Below are positions 34,425 through 43,239 of a DNA stretch of 50,789 nucleotides, piece by piece. Position 1 is the first letter of the stretch; each line of letters opens with the position of its first letter. Under the pieces are notes generated by a model. The model saw nothing but the letters and a program-made list of their open reading frames with translations, searched no databases and was not told the origin of the DNA. The DNA comes from Eubacterium sp. (GTDB lineage Bacteria; Bacillota; Clostridia; Lachnospirales; Lachnospiraceae). The translations under genes and the position numbers were made by a program. The stretch lies in the NCBI GenBank assembly GCA_017420535.1, contig JAFOIV010000128.1, forward strand, positions 1-50,789. The letters run 5' to 3'.

Positions 34425-35810
34425 TTATTTCTTAGGGTCTATCTTCTTTATTAATACTTCTACAACAGATTTGAAGCTTTCATCTTCAGAAATCTTCTTT
34501 TCTATACGGTTTATTCCACTTACAACTGTTGCATGGTTCTTTCCACCTACAACATCACCGATAGTCTGTAAGGTTTTATCCGTAAACTGTCTTGAAAGAT
34601 ACATAACCAGCTGTCTTGCAATGGCAATATCCTGGCTTCTCTTAGTTGACTGAATATCCGATACAGAAATATTCATGTGATCAGATACTATATTAAGGAT
34701 AAGTTCAGGTGTAATAGCTACCTTTGTATCCTTAGATATAAGATCCTTAAGAGCTTCCTTTGCAAGGTCAAGAGTTACTGGTTCACCACCATTAAGCTTT
34801 GAATATATATTTATCTTATTAAGAGCACCTTCAAGTTCTCTTACATTAGATACAACGTTATGAGCAATATACATTAAGATATCTTCATCAATATCTTTAA
34901 AGTTATAAAGCTTCTTTTTTGCTTTAAGGATAGCCATACGTGTTTCATAATCTGGGGCATGAATATCAATAGGAATACCCCATTCAAATCTTGAACGTAA
35001 TCTTTCTTCAAGAGATTTGATCTCCTTTGGTGGTCTATCTGATGAAAGTATGATCTGTTTATTGGAATCATACAGATAGTTAAATGTATTAAAGAATTCC
35101 TGCTGAGTACTTTCACGACCAATAAGTTCCTGAATATCATCTATTATAAGTACATCAACTTCACGATACTTACTACGGAATTCTTCTGTCTGGTTATTAT
35201 GGATTGCCTTTATTATTTCATTAGTAAATGTTTCTGATGAAACATACAAAACTCTGCAATCAGGATCATTTTTAAGAATATAGTGAGCAATAGACTGAAT
35301 AAGATGAGTCTTTCCAAGTCCAGAACCACCATATATAAATAAAGGATTGAAATTATCCTGAGCTGGAAGATCCGCAACGGCTACGCAGGTAGCATAAGCA
35401 TGTTTGTTGCTGTCTCCAACAATGAAATTTTCGAATGTATATTGAGGATTTAAGTTACTTGCCTTTACTGCCCTCTTATATCTTGATTCATTTGAAAAAT
35501 TGCTATCTTCACCATCGGAAGAAGAATTTTTAATGATGTCATTCTTTCTGGAAATAATGATATCTATATCTGGATCACTAAGAGTAGATCTGATGGCAGT
35601 AAGAAGGTAACCATCATAACCTTTTTTCTTTAAGTAATTTATGCAGCTATCTCCGAGGGTTTCATCTACATAAAAATATATAATTTTATCTTCTACATCA
35701 AAAACACTTAAGGATCTGATCCATGTATCAATGATGATCTTTGATACATCAAATTCTTCTGCTAGATAATTTAGAATTTCTTCCCATTTTTCTTCGATTA
35801 ACTGCTTCAT
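34425..35810 (-). CDS. dnaA: Chromosomal replication initiator DnaA
   Basis: DnaA binds DnaA boxes at oriC, forms an ATP-dependent filament and melts the origin. The 461 residues comprise domain I (about 1-90), a linker, the AAA+ domain with Walker A GGSGLGKTH (about 161-169) and Walker B VLIIDDIQ, and domain IV (about 370-461) with the helix-turn-helix. The base-reading motif, usually GRDHTTV, reads GGKNHATV (Asn425, His426, Ala427), so two of the usual contact residues are changed. The recurring box in this window is TTATCAACA rather than TTATCCACA. Promoter and box cluster lie directly upstream. Confidence 0.98.
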   Translation of the reverse strand: MKQLIEEKWEEILNYLAEEFDVSKIIIDTWIRSLSVFDVEDKIIYFYVDETLGDSCINYLKKKGYDGYLLTAIRSTLSDPDIDIIISRKNDIIKNSSSDGEDSNFSNESRYKRAVKASNLNPQYTFENFIVGDSNKHAYATCVAVADLPAQDNFNPLFIYGGSGLGKTHLIQSIAHYILKNDPDCRVLYVSSETFTNEIIKAIHNNQTEEFRSKYREVDVLIIDDIQELIGRESTQQEFFNTFNYLYDSNKQIILSSDRPPKEIKSLEERLRSRFEWGIPIDIHAPDYETRMAILKAKKKLYNFKDIDEDILMYIAHNVVSNVRELEGALNKINIYSKLNGGEPVTLDLAKEALKDLISKDTKVAITPELILNIVSDHMNISVSDIQSTKRSQDIAIARQLVMYLSRQFTDKTLQTIGDVVGGKNHATVVSGINRIEKKISEDESFKSVVEVLIKKIDPKK

Positions 35811-35865
35811 TTTACCAAGGTTCCTTTATAATATTCTAAAAAAGTGCATAAAAACATACGTTAAA

Positions 35866-35894
35866 AGTATACTACAAAATGTGTCGGATAACAA
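35866..35894 (-). promoter_or_regulatory. dnaA promoter
   Basis: On the minus strand TTGTTA (35889-35894) and TATACT (35866-35871) are separated by 17 bases, about 55 bases before the dnaA start. The -35 region overlaps a TTATCCGACA sequence resembling a DnaA box, which would suit autoregulation. Confidence 0.65.
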
Positions 35895-36030
35895 GTTAAA
35901 TGCCTTTTTAAGCCATTTTTATTATGTAAATTGAATTTTTCTCATTGTTAATAATTTATAAACCTTAAAAACGCTTTAAAAACGCGAAAAATTATAATTA
36001 TGAAAAAATAATGAACAGAATTATAAACAC

Positions 36031-36062
36031 TTATCAACAGCTTATCGACAAATTGTTGATAA
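36031..36062. promoter_or_regulatory. Three tightly spaced DnaA boxes upstream of dnaA
   Basis: TTATCAACA (36031-36039), TTATCGACA (36042-36050) and TGTTGATAA (36054-36062) lie within 32 bases of the 400-base dnaA-rpmH gap. The gap otherwise contains AT-rich DNA and the two divergent promoters. This is the expected position of the upstream half of a bipartite Firmicutes oriC. Confidence 0.75.
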
Positions 36063-36131
36063 CTTTATGTAAATTAGAAAAAATAAAAAATTTATTTGTT
36101 ATTTTTAAAGCAGGGAAATAAGCTTATTTGC

Positions 36132-36160
36132 TTGACTTTTACTTTTTTTTTCAATAAAAT
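36132..36160 (+). promoter_or_regulatory. rpmH operon promoter
   Basis: TTGACT (36132-36137) and TAAAAT (36155-36160) are separated by 17 bases with a T-rich spacer, about 55 bases before rpmH. Confidence 0.7.
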
Positions 36161-36215
36161 ATTCTAGATTGTCTTTATGGATAATTAAATAAGAAGAAAG
36201 GAAGTTAAAACTACT

Positions 36216-36350
36216 ATGAAGATGACATTTCAGCCTAAGAAGAGATCAAGATCTAAGGTTCATGGTTTCAGAAAGAGAATGGCAACAGCTAACGGACGTA
36301 AAGTTCTTTCAGCTAGAAGAGCAAAGGGTAGAAAGGTTCTTTCAGCTTAA
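36216..36350 (+). CDS. rpmH: Large ribosomal subunit protein bL34
   Basis: The 44-residue product begins [21 protein letters not shown] and ends GRKVLSA, the universal L34 pattern of basic residues. A GAAAGGAAG ribosome site precedes the ATG. It is the first gene of the rpmH-rnpA-yidD-yidC-jag operon that diverges from dnaA across the origin, an arrangement conserved in most bacteria. Confidence 0.98.
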   Translation: MKMTFQPKKRSRSKVHGFRKRMATANGRKVLSARRAKGRKVLSA

Positions 36351-36370
36351 GTTCTAAAGCAGGAGGAAAA

Positions 36371-36712
36371 GTGAAAAACATTAATTCACTTAAAACTTAC
36401 AGAGAATTTGGCAGGGTTTATAACCACAAGATTTCGTATGCCAACAAATATTTAGTGATGTATCTTTCAGCCAACGAATTAGGATACAGTAGAATCGGGT
36501 TTTCTGTAAGTAAGAAGGTTGGCAACAGTGTTGTAAGACACAGGCTAGTTAGACTTCTGAGAGAAAGCTATAGATTAAATAAAGAAGATATTAAATCTGG
36601 TTATGATATCGTAGTAGTAGCCAGAGGAGCAGCAAAGGGGAAAAACTTTCATGAAATTGAAAGTGCATTTCTCCATTTGCTCAGTCTCCACCACTTAAAA
36701 ATAGAGAGGTGA
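36371..36712 (+). CDS. rnpA: Ribonuclease P protein component
   Basis: RnpA assists the RNase P RNA in removing 5' leaders from tRNA precursors. The 113 residues contain the RNR-like core [26 protein letters not shown] and [12 protein letters not shown]. It starts with GTG, supported by an AGGAGG site four bases upstream. It follows rpmH by 20 bases and ends four bases before yidD. Confidence 0.96.
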   Translation: MKNINSLKTYREFGRVYNHKISYANKYLVMYLSANELGYSRIGFSVSKKVGNSVVRHRLVRLLRESYRLNKEDIKSGYDIVVVARGAAKGKNFHEIESAFLHLLSLHHLKIER

Positions 36713-36716
36713 GACA

Positions 36717-36929
36717 TTGAAAAAGGTTTGTATTTATTTGATCAAGTTTTATCAGAAGCATTTATCACCCTTAAAGGGACATGGAACATGCATCTTTACA
36801 CCTACCTGTTCGCAGTATGCTATTGAAGCATATGAAAAATATGGATTTTTTAAAGGTACGTTTCTTACTGTTAAGAGAATTCTGAGATGCAATCCATTTA
36901 ATAAAGGTGGGTATGATCCTGTTCCATAG
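36717..36929 (+). CDS. yidD: Membrane protein insertion efficiency factor YidD
   Basis: YidD is a small membrane-associated protein that aids YidC-dependent insertion. The 70 residues carry [33 protein letters not shown], shown in outline: the paired cysteines and CSQYA motif are diagnostic. The start is a TTG with GAGAGGTGA upstream; no ATG is available nearby. It lies between rnpA and yidC, the standard order. Confidence 0.95.
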   Translation: MKKVCIYLIKFYQKHLSPLKGHGTCIFTPTCSQYAIEAYEKYGFFKGTFLTVKRILRCNPFNKGGYDPVP

Positions 36930-36940
36930 AGGAGAAAAAT

Positions 36941-38275
36941 ATGTTATTAACACAGCATAAAGGCATTTTATCCCCACTTACATGGTTAATGGGTGTTATT
37001 ATTAATGCTATGTACAATCTTTTCAACGCAATGGGCGTTGAAACAATTGCCTTAAGTATTATAGTATTTACGATTCTTGTGCGTGTTGCTATGATGCCTC
37101 TTAACTTTAAATCTACTAAATCTTCTAAGATTCAGCAGTTCCTTCAGCCTGAATTTAAAAAGATTCAGAAGAAGTACAAAGGTAAGAAGGATCAGGAATC
37201 AATGTTAGCTCAGCAGAAAGAAACTTCTGAGCTTCAGAAAAAATACGGAATCAAGATGACATCAGGATGCTTAACATCATTTATTCAGTTTCCTATTATG
37301 ATGTCACTTTATTATGTAATGCTTAATTTACCAGCTTATATTGGTAAGATTAAAGCTCTTTATACCCCTATTGCTGCTGCAATTACAAGCAGTGATGGAT
37401 GGGCAGCAAAGTTTACTGAGTTTGTTACTACAAATAGTAAGTCATTTGCAAGAGCTACAGAAGCTGTTAAGTATTTCTCAGCTACTGCTACTCCTACAGA
37501 TGCTTGTTCTTCACAGGCAACAAATTATGTAATTGATATTCTTGGAAAATGTAACTCATCACAGCTTGATAGTCTTTCATCTATTTTTGGCAGTGGTGTA
37601 GGAAATGCTATTGCAAATAGTTCAGCTGGAATCAATCGTGCCAACGACTTTATTCTTGGCATTAATCTTTCAGAAGCTCCAGGTTTTGCTCTTACATGGG
37701 CACTTATAATACCTATTGCTTCATTTGTATTCCAGTTCCTTAGCATGAAAGTTATGCCTGCAGCTCCAACAACTGGTGATGCACAGCAGGAAGCACAGAT
37801 GAAGTCAATGAAGACAATGATGTACGTTATGTCACTTTTCTCATTCTTCATTACTGTAAGTGTTCCAGCTGGTCTCGGTCTTTATTGGGCAGTAGGTGGA
37901 TTTATAGCATTTGTTACAACTGTTATAATCAATGCTTACTATGATAGAGCAGATATGGCAGAAATAGTTGCGAAGGCCAAAGAAAAAGCTGAACTTAAAT
38001 ATAAGAAAGAACTTGAAAAAAATGGTGGTAAGCCAAAGAAGTCTTTCCTTGATAAGATGCAGGAAGCCGCATATGGTCAGAGTGATAGCCAGGAATCATC
38101 AGAAAATTCTAAAGGAATGAATAAGTATGGTGGAGCTAGACTTAAGAACTATTCTTCAAGTACTTCATTTAAGGAAAATGAAGCTTCAACAAAGAATGTT
38201 AAATATAAGCCTGGCAGTATTGCAGAAAAGGCAAATGCCTTGAAGCAGTACAATGAAAAAGGAGATAATAAATAA
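36941..38275 (+). CDS. yidC: Membrane protein insertase YidC/Oxa1 family
   Basis: YidC inserts and folds inner-membrane proteins. The 444 residues have a short N-terminus and the five-span YidC core: an early span near 15-45, then the basic cytoplasmic hairpin MPLNFKSTKSSKIQQFLQPE..KKIQKKYKGK, the TSGCLTSFIQFPIMMSLYYV span, and two C-terminal spans near 240-345. An extracellular loop of about 90 residues between spans is longer than in Bacillus SpoIIIJ. The C-terminal 100 residues are basic and hydrophilic. No lipoprotein signal is seen. Its stop overlaps the jag start by one base (TAATG). Confidence 0.95.
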   Translation: MLLTQHKGILSPLTWLMGVIINAMYNLFNAMGVETIALSIIVFTILVRVAMMPLNFKSTKSSKIQQFLQPEFKKIQKKYKGKKDQESMLAQQKETSELQKKYGIKMTSGCLTSFIQFPIMMSLYYVMLNLPAYIGKIKALYTPIAAAITSSDGWAAKFTEFVTTNSKSFARATEAVKYFSATATPTDACSSQATNYVIDILGKCNSSQLDSLSSIFGSGVGNAIANSSAGINRANDFILGINLSEAPGFALTWALIIPIASFVFQFLSMKVMPAAPTTGDAQQEAQMKSMKTMMYVMSLFSFFITVSVPAGLGLYWAVGGFIAFVTTVIINAYYDRADMAEIVAKAKEKAELKYKKELEKNGGKPKKSFLDKMQEAAYGQSDSQESSENSKGMNKYGGARLKNYSSSTSFKENEASTKNVKYKPGSIAEKANALKQYNEKGDNK

Positions 38276-39129
38276 TGGAATTTAAGGAATTTAAAGCTAA
38301 GTCCATTGAAGAAGCTTTAGAAGAAGCTGCTAAGGAATTTGGTGTTTCTAAAGATTCTATTGAATATGAAACAATAGATAAGGGAAGCTCAGGATTTTTA
38401 GGTATCGGTTCTAAGCCAGCAGTTATTAATGCTAAGGTAAAGAACGATATCGTTAGCAATACTAAAGATTATCTTAAGAAGCTTTTTGATGCAATGCAGA
38501 TAGAAGCTGATATTACTGTTGAATATGATAAAGAAAATGAAGTAATGGATATCGATGTAGAAGGTCCTGATATGGGAATCCTTATTGGTAAGCGTGGACA
38601 GACACTTGATTCACTTCAGTATCTTATCAGTCTTTTTGTAAATAAGAATTCAGAAACATATATCAGAATTAAGCTTGATACTGAGAATTATAGATCAAGA
38701 CGTAAAGAGACACTTGAGAATCTTGCTAAGAATATTGCATTTAAGGTTAAGAAATCAAGACGTTCATTTACTCTTGAACCAATGAATCCTTATGAAAGAA
38801 GAATCATTCATTCAACATTACAGAATGATAAATTCGTAGCAACAAAGTCTGAAGGTGAAGAGCCTTATAGAAAAGTTGTTGTTTATCTTAAGAAGAACGA
38901 CTTCAAGGGATCAAAGAAATATACAAATAAAAAAGCTGCTGAAGTTAAGGAAACACCAGTTAAGAAGCCAGTTTATGATTATGCTGAAACTGATGAAACA
39001 GAGACAACATCATATCTTGAAATGGCTAAGGCTGAAGCAGCAAAAGAAAAGTCATATGCTACTCCTGTTGATATAACAGAGAATATGAGTTTTACAGGTG
39101 GATTTAAGTCAACAACAGTTGAAGATTAA
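38275..39129 (+). CDS. jag: RNA-binding protein Jag (KhpB/EloR)
   Basis: Jag is an RNA-binding protein that in streptococci and others regulates cell elongation with KhpA. The 284 residues have the Jag-N domain (about 1-50: FKAKSIEEALEEAAKEFGVS, GSSGFLGIGSKPA), a KH domain with GILIGKRGQTLDSLQYL (about 100-150), and an R3H domain with MNPYERRIIHSTLQND (about 175-215). The C-terminal 70 residues are a charged, less conserved tail. It is translationally coupled to yidC. In most Firmicutes mnmE follows, but here the operon ends in a terminator. Confidence 0.95.
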   Translation: MEFKEFKAKSIEEALEEAAKEFGVSKDSIEYETIDKGSSGFLGIGSKPAVINAKVKNDIVSNTKDYLKKLFDAMQIEADITVEYDKENEVMDIDVEGPDMGILIGKRGQTLDSLQYLISLFVNKNSETYIRIKLDTENYRSRRKETLENLAKNIAFKVKKSRRSFTLEPMNPYERRIIHSTLQNDKFVATKSEGEEPYRKVVVYLKKNDFKGSKKYTNKKAAEVKETPVKKPVYDYAETDETETTSYLEMAKAEAAKEKSYATPVDITENMSFTGGFKSTTVED

Positions 39130-39140
39130 TAAAACCAAAA

Positions 39141-39176
39141 AAGGAAAGGACGAAATATTTGTCCTTTCCTTTTTTT
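39141..39176. terminator. Bidirectional terminator between jag and tRNA-Arg
   Basis: AAGGAAAGGAC (39141-39151) pairs with GTCCTTTCCTT (39161-39171), with T residues to the right and A residues to the left. It can end the rpmH-jag operon and the convergent tRNA-Arg transcript. Confidence 0.9.
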
Positions 39177-39178
39177 AA

Positions 39179-39252
39179 TGTTCCTGATGCGATTCGAACG
39201 CACGACCTTCCGCTTAGGAGGCGGACGCTCTATCCTGCTGAGCTACAGAAAC
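39179..39252 (-). tRNA. tRNA-Arg (CCT anticodon)
   Basis: On the minus strand the acceptor GTTTCTG/CAGGAAC, D-arm, anticodon loop CTCCTAA and T-loop GTTCGAATC form a complete cloverleaf. It decodes AGG. It marks the boundary between the plus-strand rpmH-jag operon and the minus-strand block. Confidence 0.97.
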
Positions 39253-39337
39253 ATACATTTAAACGCAAATGTAATTTTATATATATTATAAGATATTGTC
39301 AAGTTAGAATCTTAAATAAGATTAATTACATAAACAG

Positions 39338-40204
39338 TTACATAAGAAGATAACCCTGTAACCAGATACTTCCTCTGAATCTTCTTCCTATATATGGAAC
39401 TCCTATAAGATCCTTTTTATTGATAGCTATTCTTATGATATAACCATTAGCGATTACATCAAGAACATAAATATCTTCTTTTGTATCTGTATTAGTAACA
39501 TTTTTTACATTTATGATATTACCGAGAATTTCATAATTTTCGCAATCAACTCCATAAGGTATCAAAGAAGAATCAACTATAGACAGGATATCTTCATTTT
39601 GGACTCTTTTCATAATGTCATTTTTAATATCCATATCTTTTATGATAAGCTGGTTAACTGCTTCCTCATCACCATTTCTAGCTTTTCTAAGAAGATTATT
39701 AGTTTCTCTTAATGAATTCTTTTCATCAAGTATCTCTTCCTCTGTTTTCTGGAGAGGTATGAGTATTGTACCCTGAAGGGATAGACCTGAGAAACATACT
39801 GCATTAATTGGCATATCTTTATTATTATATGTAAGACGCACATATTCAGAAATATTCTGGATATAGAAAATGGTGGTCATATTAATATCTTCAATTAATC
39901 CGGAATATGCTTCTTTATCATTATGAGGAATAACTCTGACAGGTTCAGATTTTATATAACTTCCTGGTCTGATAAAAGGAAAAATGTGTTCTGGAATAAA
40001 TCTGTTATCCGCCATTGTTTCACCAACTACGCTGAGACCTATCTCATCACCATAATCTTTTTCAATCTGAACTGTAGATATCTGAAGAGATTTTGAAGCA
40101 TAATCTCTTCTGTCACAGTCTCTTATAACTTCTCTTTCCATATTAAAGAGCTGATCTGTAGTTTTTATATTGCTAAATCCAATAGCTCTAAGATATTTAT
40201 GCAT
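39338..40204 (-). CDS. DUF3881-type protein of unknown function
   Basis: This 288-residue protein begins MHKYLRAIGFSNIKT, the start I associate with the DUF3881 family of Clostridia, usually found near serS. It has no signal peptide or membrane span. The middle (about 165-215) is a charged helical stretch with RKARNGDEEAVNQLIIKDMD; the ends are beta-rich (NGYIIRIAINKKDLIGVPYIGRRFRG). No catalytic motif is evident. It follows serS by about 60 bases, with a hairpin in the gap. The family name is from memory; function is unknown. Confidence 0.8.
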   Translation of the reverse strand: MHKYLRAIGFSNIKTTDQLFNMEREVIRDCDRRDYASKSLQISTVQIEKDYGDEIGLSVVGETMADNRFIPEHIFPFIRPGSYIKSEPVRVIPHNDKEAYSGLIEDINMTTIFYIQNISEYVRLTYNNKDMPINAVCFSGLSLQGTILIPLQKTEEEILDEKNSLRETNNLLRKARNGDEEAVNQLIIKDMDIKNDIMKRVQNEDILSIVDSSLIPYGVDCENYEILGNIINVKNVTNTDTKEDIYVLDVIANGYIIRIAINKKDLIGVPYIGRRFRGSIWLQGYLLM

Positions 40205-40226
40205 TAAGATCTCCTGATAAAAGTAT

Positions 40227-40255
40227 GCAGCTTATAGAATGAATCTATAAGCTGC
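40227..40255 (-). terminator. Hairpin after serS, probable weak terminator
   Basis: GCAGCTTATAGA (40227-40238) pairs perfectly with TCTATAAGCTGC (40244-40255). On the minus strand it is followed by AUACUUUUAU, so termination may be partial and the DUF3881 gene may be read through. Confidence 0.6.
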
Positions 40256-40263
40256 TGAAATTT

Positions 40264-41553
40264 CTATTTTGTAGGAACTAATTTTTCCTTACCACCCATG
40301 TATGGACGAAGTGCTACTGGAATATTAACTGATCCATCAGCATTTAAGTTGTTTTCAAGGAAAGCAATAAGCATTCTTGGTGGAGCAACAACTGTATTGT
40401 TAAGAGTATGAGCAAGATATTTATTTCCATCATCATCTTTAACTCTGATCTTAAGTCTTCTTGCCTGAGCATCACCTAAATTAGAGCAGCTTCCAACTTC
40501 GAAGTATTTCTTCTGTCTTGGTGACCAAGCTTCAACATCAAGAGACTTAACTTTAAGATCAGCTAAGTCACCTGAACAACACTCAAGTGTTCTTACAGGA
40601 ACATCAAGTGATCTGAAGAGTTCTACTGTATAGCTCCAGAGTTTATTGAACCAATCCATTGATTCTTCTGGCTTACATACTACGATCATTTCCTGCTTTT
40701 CAAACTGATGGATTCTATATACTCCTCTTTCTTCAAGACCATGTGATCCTTTTTCTTTTCTGAAACATGGTGAATAACTTGTAAGTGTAAGAGGAAGTGT
40801 ATTTTCATCAACGATAGAATCAATGAAGCGTCCAATCATTGAATGCTCACTTGTTCCAATAAGATAAAGATCTTCACCTTCAATCTTATACATCATTGAA
40901 TCCATTTCATCAAAACTCATAACGCCATCAACAACAGCACTTCTGATCATAAATGGAGGAATAACATATGTGAATCCTTTTTCAATCATGAAATCTCTTG
41001 CATAAGCTGTCATTGCTGAATGAAGTCTTGCAATGTCACCCATAAGATAGTAGAAACCTGTACCTGCAACCTTTCTTGCACTGTCAAGATCAATACCTGC
41101 AAATCTTTCCATAATCTCAGTATGATATGGAATTTCAAAATCAGGAACTACAGGTTCTCCATATTTCTCTACTTCAACATTTTCTGAATCATCTTTACCG
41201 ATTGGAACTGAAGGATCGATGATATTTGGAATGATCATCATTCTCTTTTTGATCTCTTCATCAACTTCTGGAGCCTTTTCTTCAAGCTCTTTTAATCTCT
41301 GTGAGAATTCAGCAACTTTCTTCTTTACAGTTTCAGCTTCTTCTTTCTTTCCCTGAGCCATAAGAGCACCGATTTCTTTTGAAATCTTATTTTTTTCTGC
41401 TCTTAAATTATCTGCTTCAGCCTGAATCTCGCGTCTTTCTATATCAAGACTAATAACTTCATCAACGAGAGGAAGTTTTGCATCTTCAAATTTCTTCTTT
41501 ATATTTTCTTTAACTATATCTGGATTTTCTCTTAAGAATTTAATGTCTAACAT
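40264..41553 (-). CDS. serS: Seryl-tRNA synthetase
   Basis: SerS charges tRNA-Ser and provides the precursor for selenocysteinyl-tRNA. The 429 residues have the N-terminal coiled-coil arm (about 30-105) that holds the tRNA long variable arm, class II motif 2 (SPCFRKEKGSHGLEERGVYRIHQFEKQE, in outline) and motif 3 ending in the PPRMLIAFLEN region. Only 48 bases separate it from the upstream DUF4446 gene, so there is no room for a T-box leader. tRNA-Ser lies at 20.7 kb. Confidence 0.97.
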   Translation of the reverse strand: MLDIKFLRENPDIVKENIKKKFEDAKLPLVDEVISLDIERREIQAEADNLRAEKNKISKEIGALMAQGKKEEAETVKKKVAEFSQRLKELEEKAPEVDEEIKKRMMIIPNIIDPSVPIGKDDSENVEVEKYGEPVVPDFEIPYHTEIMERFAGIDLDSARKVAGTGFYYLMGDIARLHSAMTAYARDFMIEKGFTYVIPPFMIRSAVVDGVMSFDEMDSMMYKIEGEDLYLIGTSEHSMIGRFIDSIVDENTLPLTLTSYSPCFRKEKGSHGLEERGVYRIHQFEKQEMIVVCKPEESMDWFNKLWSYTVELFRSLDVPVRTLECCSGDLADLKVKSLDVEAWSPRQKKYFEVGSCSNLGDAQARRLKIRVKDDDGNKYLAHTLNNTVVAPPRMLIAFLENNLNADGSVNIPVALRPYMGGKEKLVPTK

Positions 41554-41601
41554 TGTTTATTCTCCTTAATAATTAATATCTTTATTTATTATACATTTAT
41601 A

Positions 41602-42156
41602 TTAGTTTATTTCAAATGTTTCTTCAGGTTCTTCTTCAATTATAGAGTTTATATTATTATTAGAAGTAATTGCTTTCTTAATAGCTTCTTTTTCTTCTGA
41701 TGAAATTGCTATATACGATTCTCCTTTGATGATCTCTTTAGCATAAACATAACATCCCTGGTTGGTATGCATGGTATTAAGTACTATACCTGAATCTTCA
41801 TCATTTAATAAGCAGAGAGAAAAACTTAAATCTCCTGTTTTATCATTTAAAGCATTATATTTTACAAGTCCCATTTTATTATAACAGGAATCAAGATGGC
41901 CTTTGAATTTTTTATGTTCTTTGGTGATCTTCCTTTCGTTTGCTTTAACTTTGTCCATTTCTTTGAAACGAGTAAGAATTGTCTGTTCTAAATCTCTTGC
42001 TTTTTTACCTTTCATTAATGCGTAGTATTTTCTACTTATATAAATAGTCTGTTTATATGTAAGAAATAAAGCAACGCCAAGTATTATGATAAAAAGAAAA
42101 AGAATAATGACAATTGCTTCAATACTTATTCCAAATACTTTCGATGTAAGAATCAT
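41602..42156 (-). CDS. DUF4446-type membrane-anchored protein
   Basis: This 184-residue protein has one N-terminal membrane segment (about 10-33, GISIEAIVIILFLFIIILGVALFL in outline) and a cytoplasmic part. The latter has the ARDLEQTILTRFKEMDKV helix and LGVKYNALNDKTGDLSFSLCLLND-like sequence that I associate with DUF4446, a family regularly found next to parB in Clostridia. It starts 9 bases after the parB stop, so it is probably co-transcribed. A role in segregation or sporulation has not been shown. Confidence 0.85.
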   Translation of the reverse strand: MILTSKVFGISIEAIVIILFLFIIILGVALFLTYKQTIYISRKYYALMKGKKARDLEQTILTRFKEMDKVKANERKITKEHKKFKGHLDSCYNKMGLVKYNALNDKTGDLSFSLCLLNDEDSGIVLNTMHTNQGCYVYAKEIIKGESYIAISSEEKEAIKKAITSNNNINSIIEEEPEETFEIN

Positions 42157-42165
42157 ATGTCTCCT

Positions 42166-43107
42166 TTATCTCTGTCCGTAAATTAAATCTAGTATTCTTT
42201 CAAGATCGTCCTGTGAATAATAATCAATTTCAATCTTTCCTTTTTTATTATCTTTTGTTTTAATAACAGCTTTTGTACCAAGTACATTTTTTAATTTTTC
42301 TTCGATGTCCTTATAAATTGGAGTAAGATTTTTTACTTCTGGTTTTACTTCTTCTTTTTTTTCACCACTTAAGATCTTAAGAACACTTTTAACTAACTTT
42401 TCTGTATCTCTAACAGACATTTTTCTGTCAAAAACTGTCATGGCAGTTTCATATTGTACATCAGGATCCTCTATAGCTATAAGTGATCTGGCATGACCTG
42501 TAGAAATCATTTCATTTATAAGCATCTGCTGAACTTTTTCACAAAGCTTAAGAAGTCTGAGAGAATTAGTGATAGTTGTTCTTCCTTTTGAAACTTTCTC
42601 TGCAACTTCATCCTGTTTAAGATCAAATTCATCTATAAGTCTCTGATAAGCATGTGCTTCTTCAATAGGATTTAAATTTTCTCTCTGAAGATTTTCAATA
42701 AGAGCAATTTCAACCTGCTGCTGAAGATCATAATCTCTTATTATAACTGGAATTTCTTTTAATCCAGCAAGTCTTGCAGCTCTCCATCTTCTTTCACCAG
42801 CAATTATCTCATAATGCTTATTCTTCTTTACAACAACTACAGGTTCAATGACACCATATTTTTTAATTGAATCTGAAAGTTCGCTTAAAGCATCTTCATC
42901 AAAATTTTTTCTTGGCTGGTCTTTGTTTGGTTCTATATCAGTTATCTTTAATTTCTGTTCCGTTGGTTTTTCAATTACTTTTTCTACAACCTTCTCAACT
43001 ACTTTAACTTCTTTCTCAGAAGATTTCTTAGTTGTATTCTTTGTTTTTGATTCACCTGTTGGTATAAGTTCGCTTATTCCTCTACCAAGTCCTCGTTTTG
43101 TAGCCAT
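42166..43107 (-). CDS. parB: Chromosome-partitioning protein ParB (Spo0J)
   Basis: ParB is the CTP-dependent clamp that loads at parS sites and spreads, organising the origin region and recruiting SMC. The N-terminus MATKRGLGRGISELIP is typical. The ParB/sulfiredoxin domain carries the CTP-binding motifs including GERRWRAARLAG (about 100-111); the central helix-turn-helix reads QDEVAEKVSKGRTTITNSLRLL and the STGHARSLIAI motif follows. A C-terminal dimerisation domain ends the protein. Two ATGs are adjacent; the second, at 43107, has better spacing to AGAGG. Five matching parS sites lie upstream of parA. Confidence 0.96.
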   Translation of the reverse strand: MATKRGLGRGISELIPTGESKTKNTTKKSSEKEVKVVEKVVEKVIEKPTEQKLKITDIEPNKDQPRKNFDEDALSELSDSIKKYGVIEPVVVVKKNKHYEIIAGERRWRAARLAGLKEIPVIIRDYDLQQQVEIALIENLQRENLNPIEEAHAYQRLIDEFDLKQDEVAEKVSKGRTTITNSLRLLKLCEKVQQMLINEMISTGHARSLIAIEDPDVQYETAMTVFDRKMSVRDTEKLVKSVLKILSGEKKEEVKPEVKNLTPIYKDIEEKLKNVLGTKAVIKTKDNKKGKIEIDYYSQDDLERILDLIYGQR

Positions 43108-43179
43108 CATCTTTCCTCTTATTCTTTATGTTATTTATGTAAACTATTATAATTTTAATCAGTTTTTGATTTACATAAT

Positions 43180-43239
43180 TGTTGATAAGTTTACTAAAAA
43201 TCCGGTTTATCAACATATTTATGTTAATTATGTTGATAA
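43180..43239. promoter_or_regulatory. DnaA-box cluster between parA and parB
   Basis: TGTTGATAA (43180-43188), TTATCAACA (43207-43215) and TGTTGATAA (43231-43239) are exact copies of the recurring 9-mer. Near matches (TAATCAACA, TTATCAACT, TGTTAATAA) continue to about 43341. The 255-base gap between the two par genes is otherwise AT-rich and holds no gene. Confidence 0.6.

Noticed and set aside
41554-41601. T-box leader for serS
   Set aside because: Only 48 bases separate serS from the upstream gene, with no specifier stem or antiterminator.
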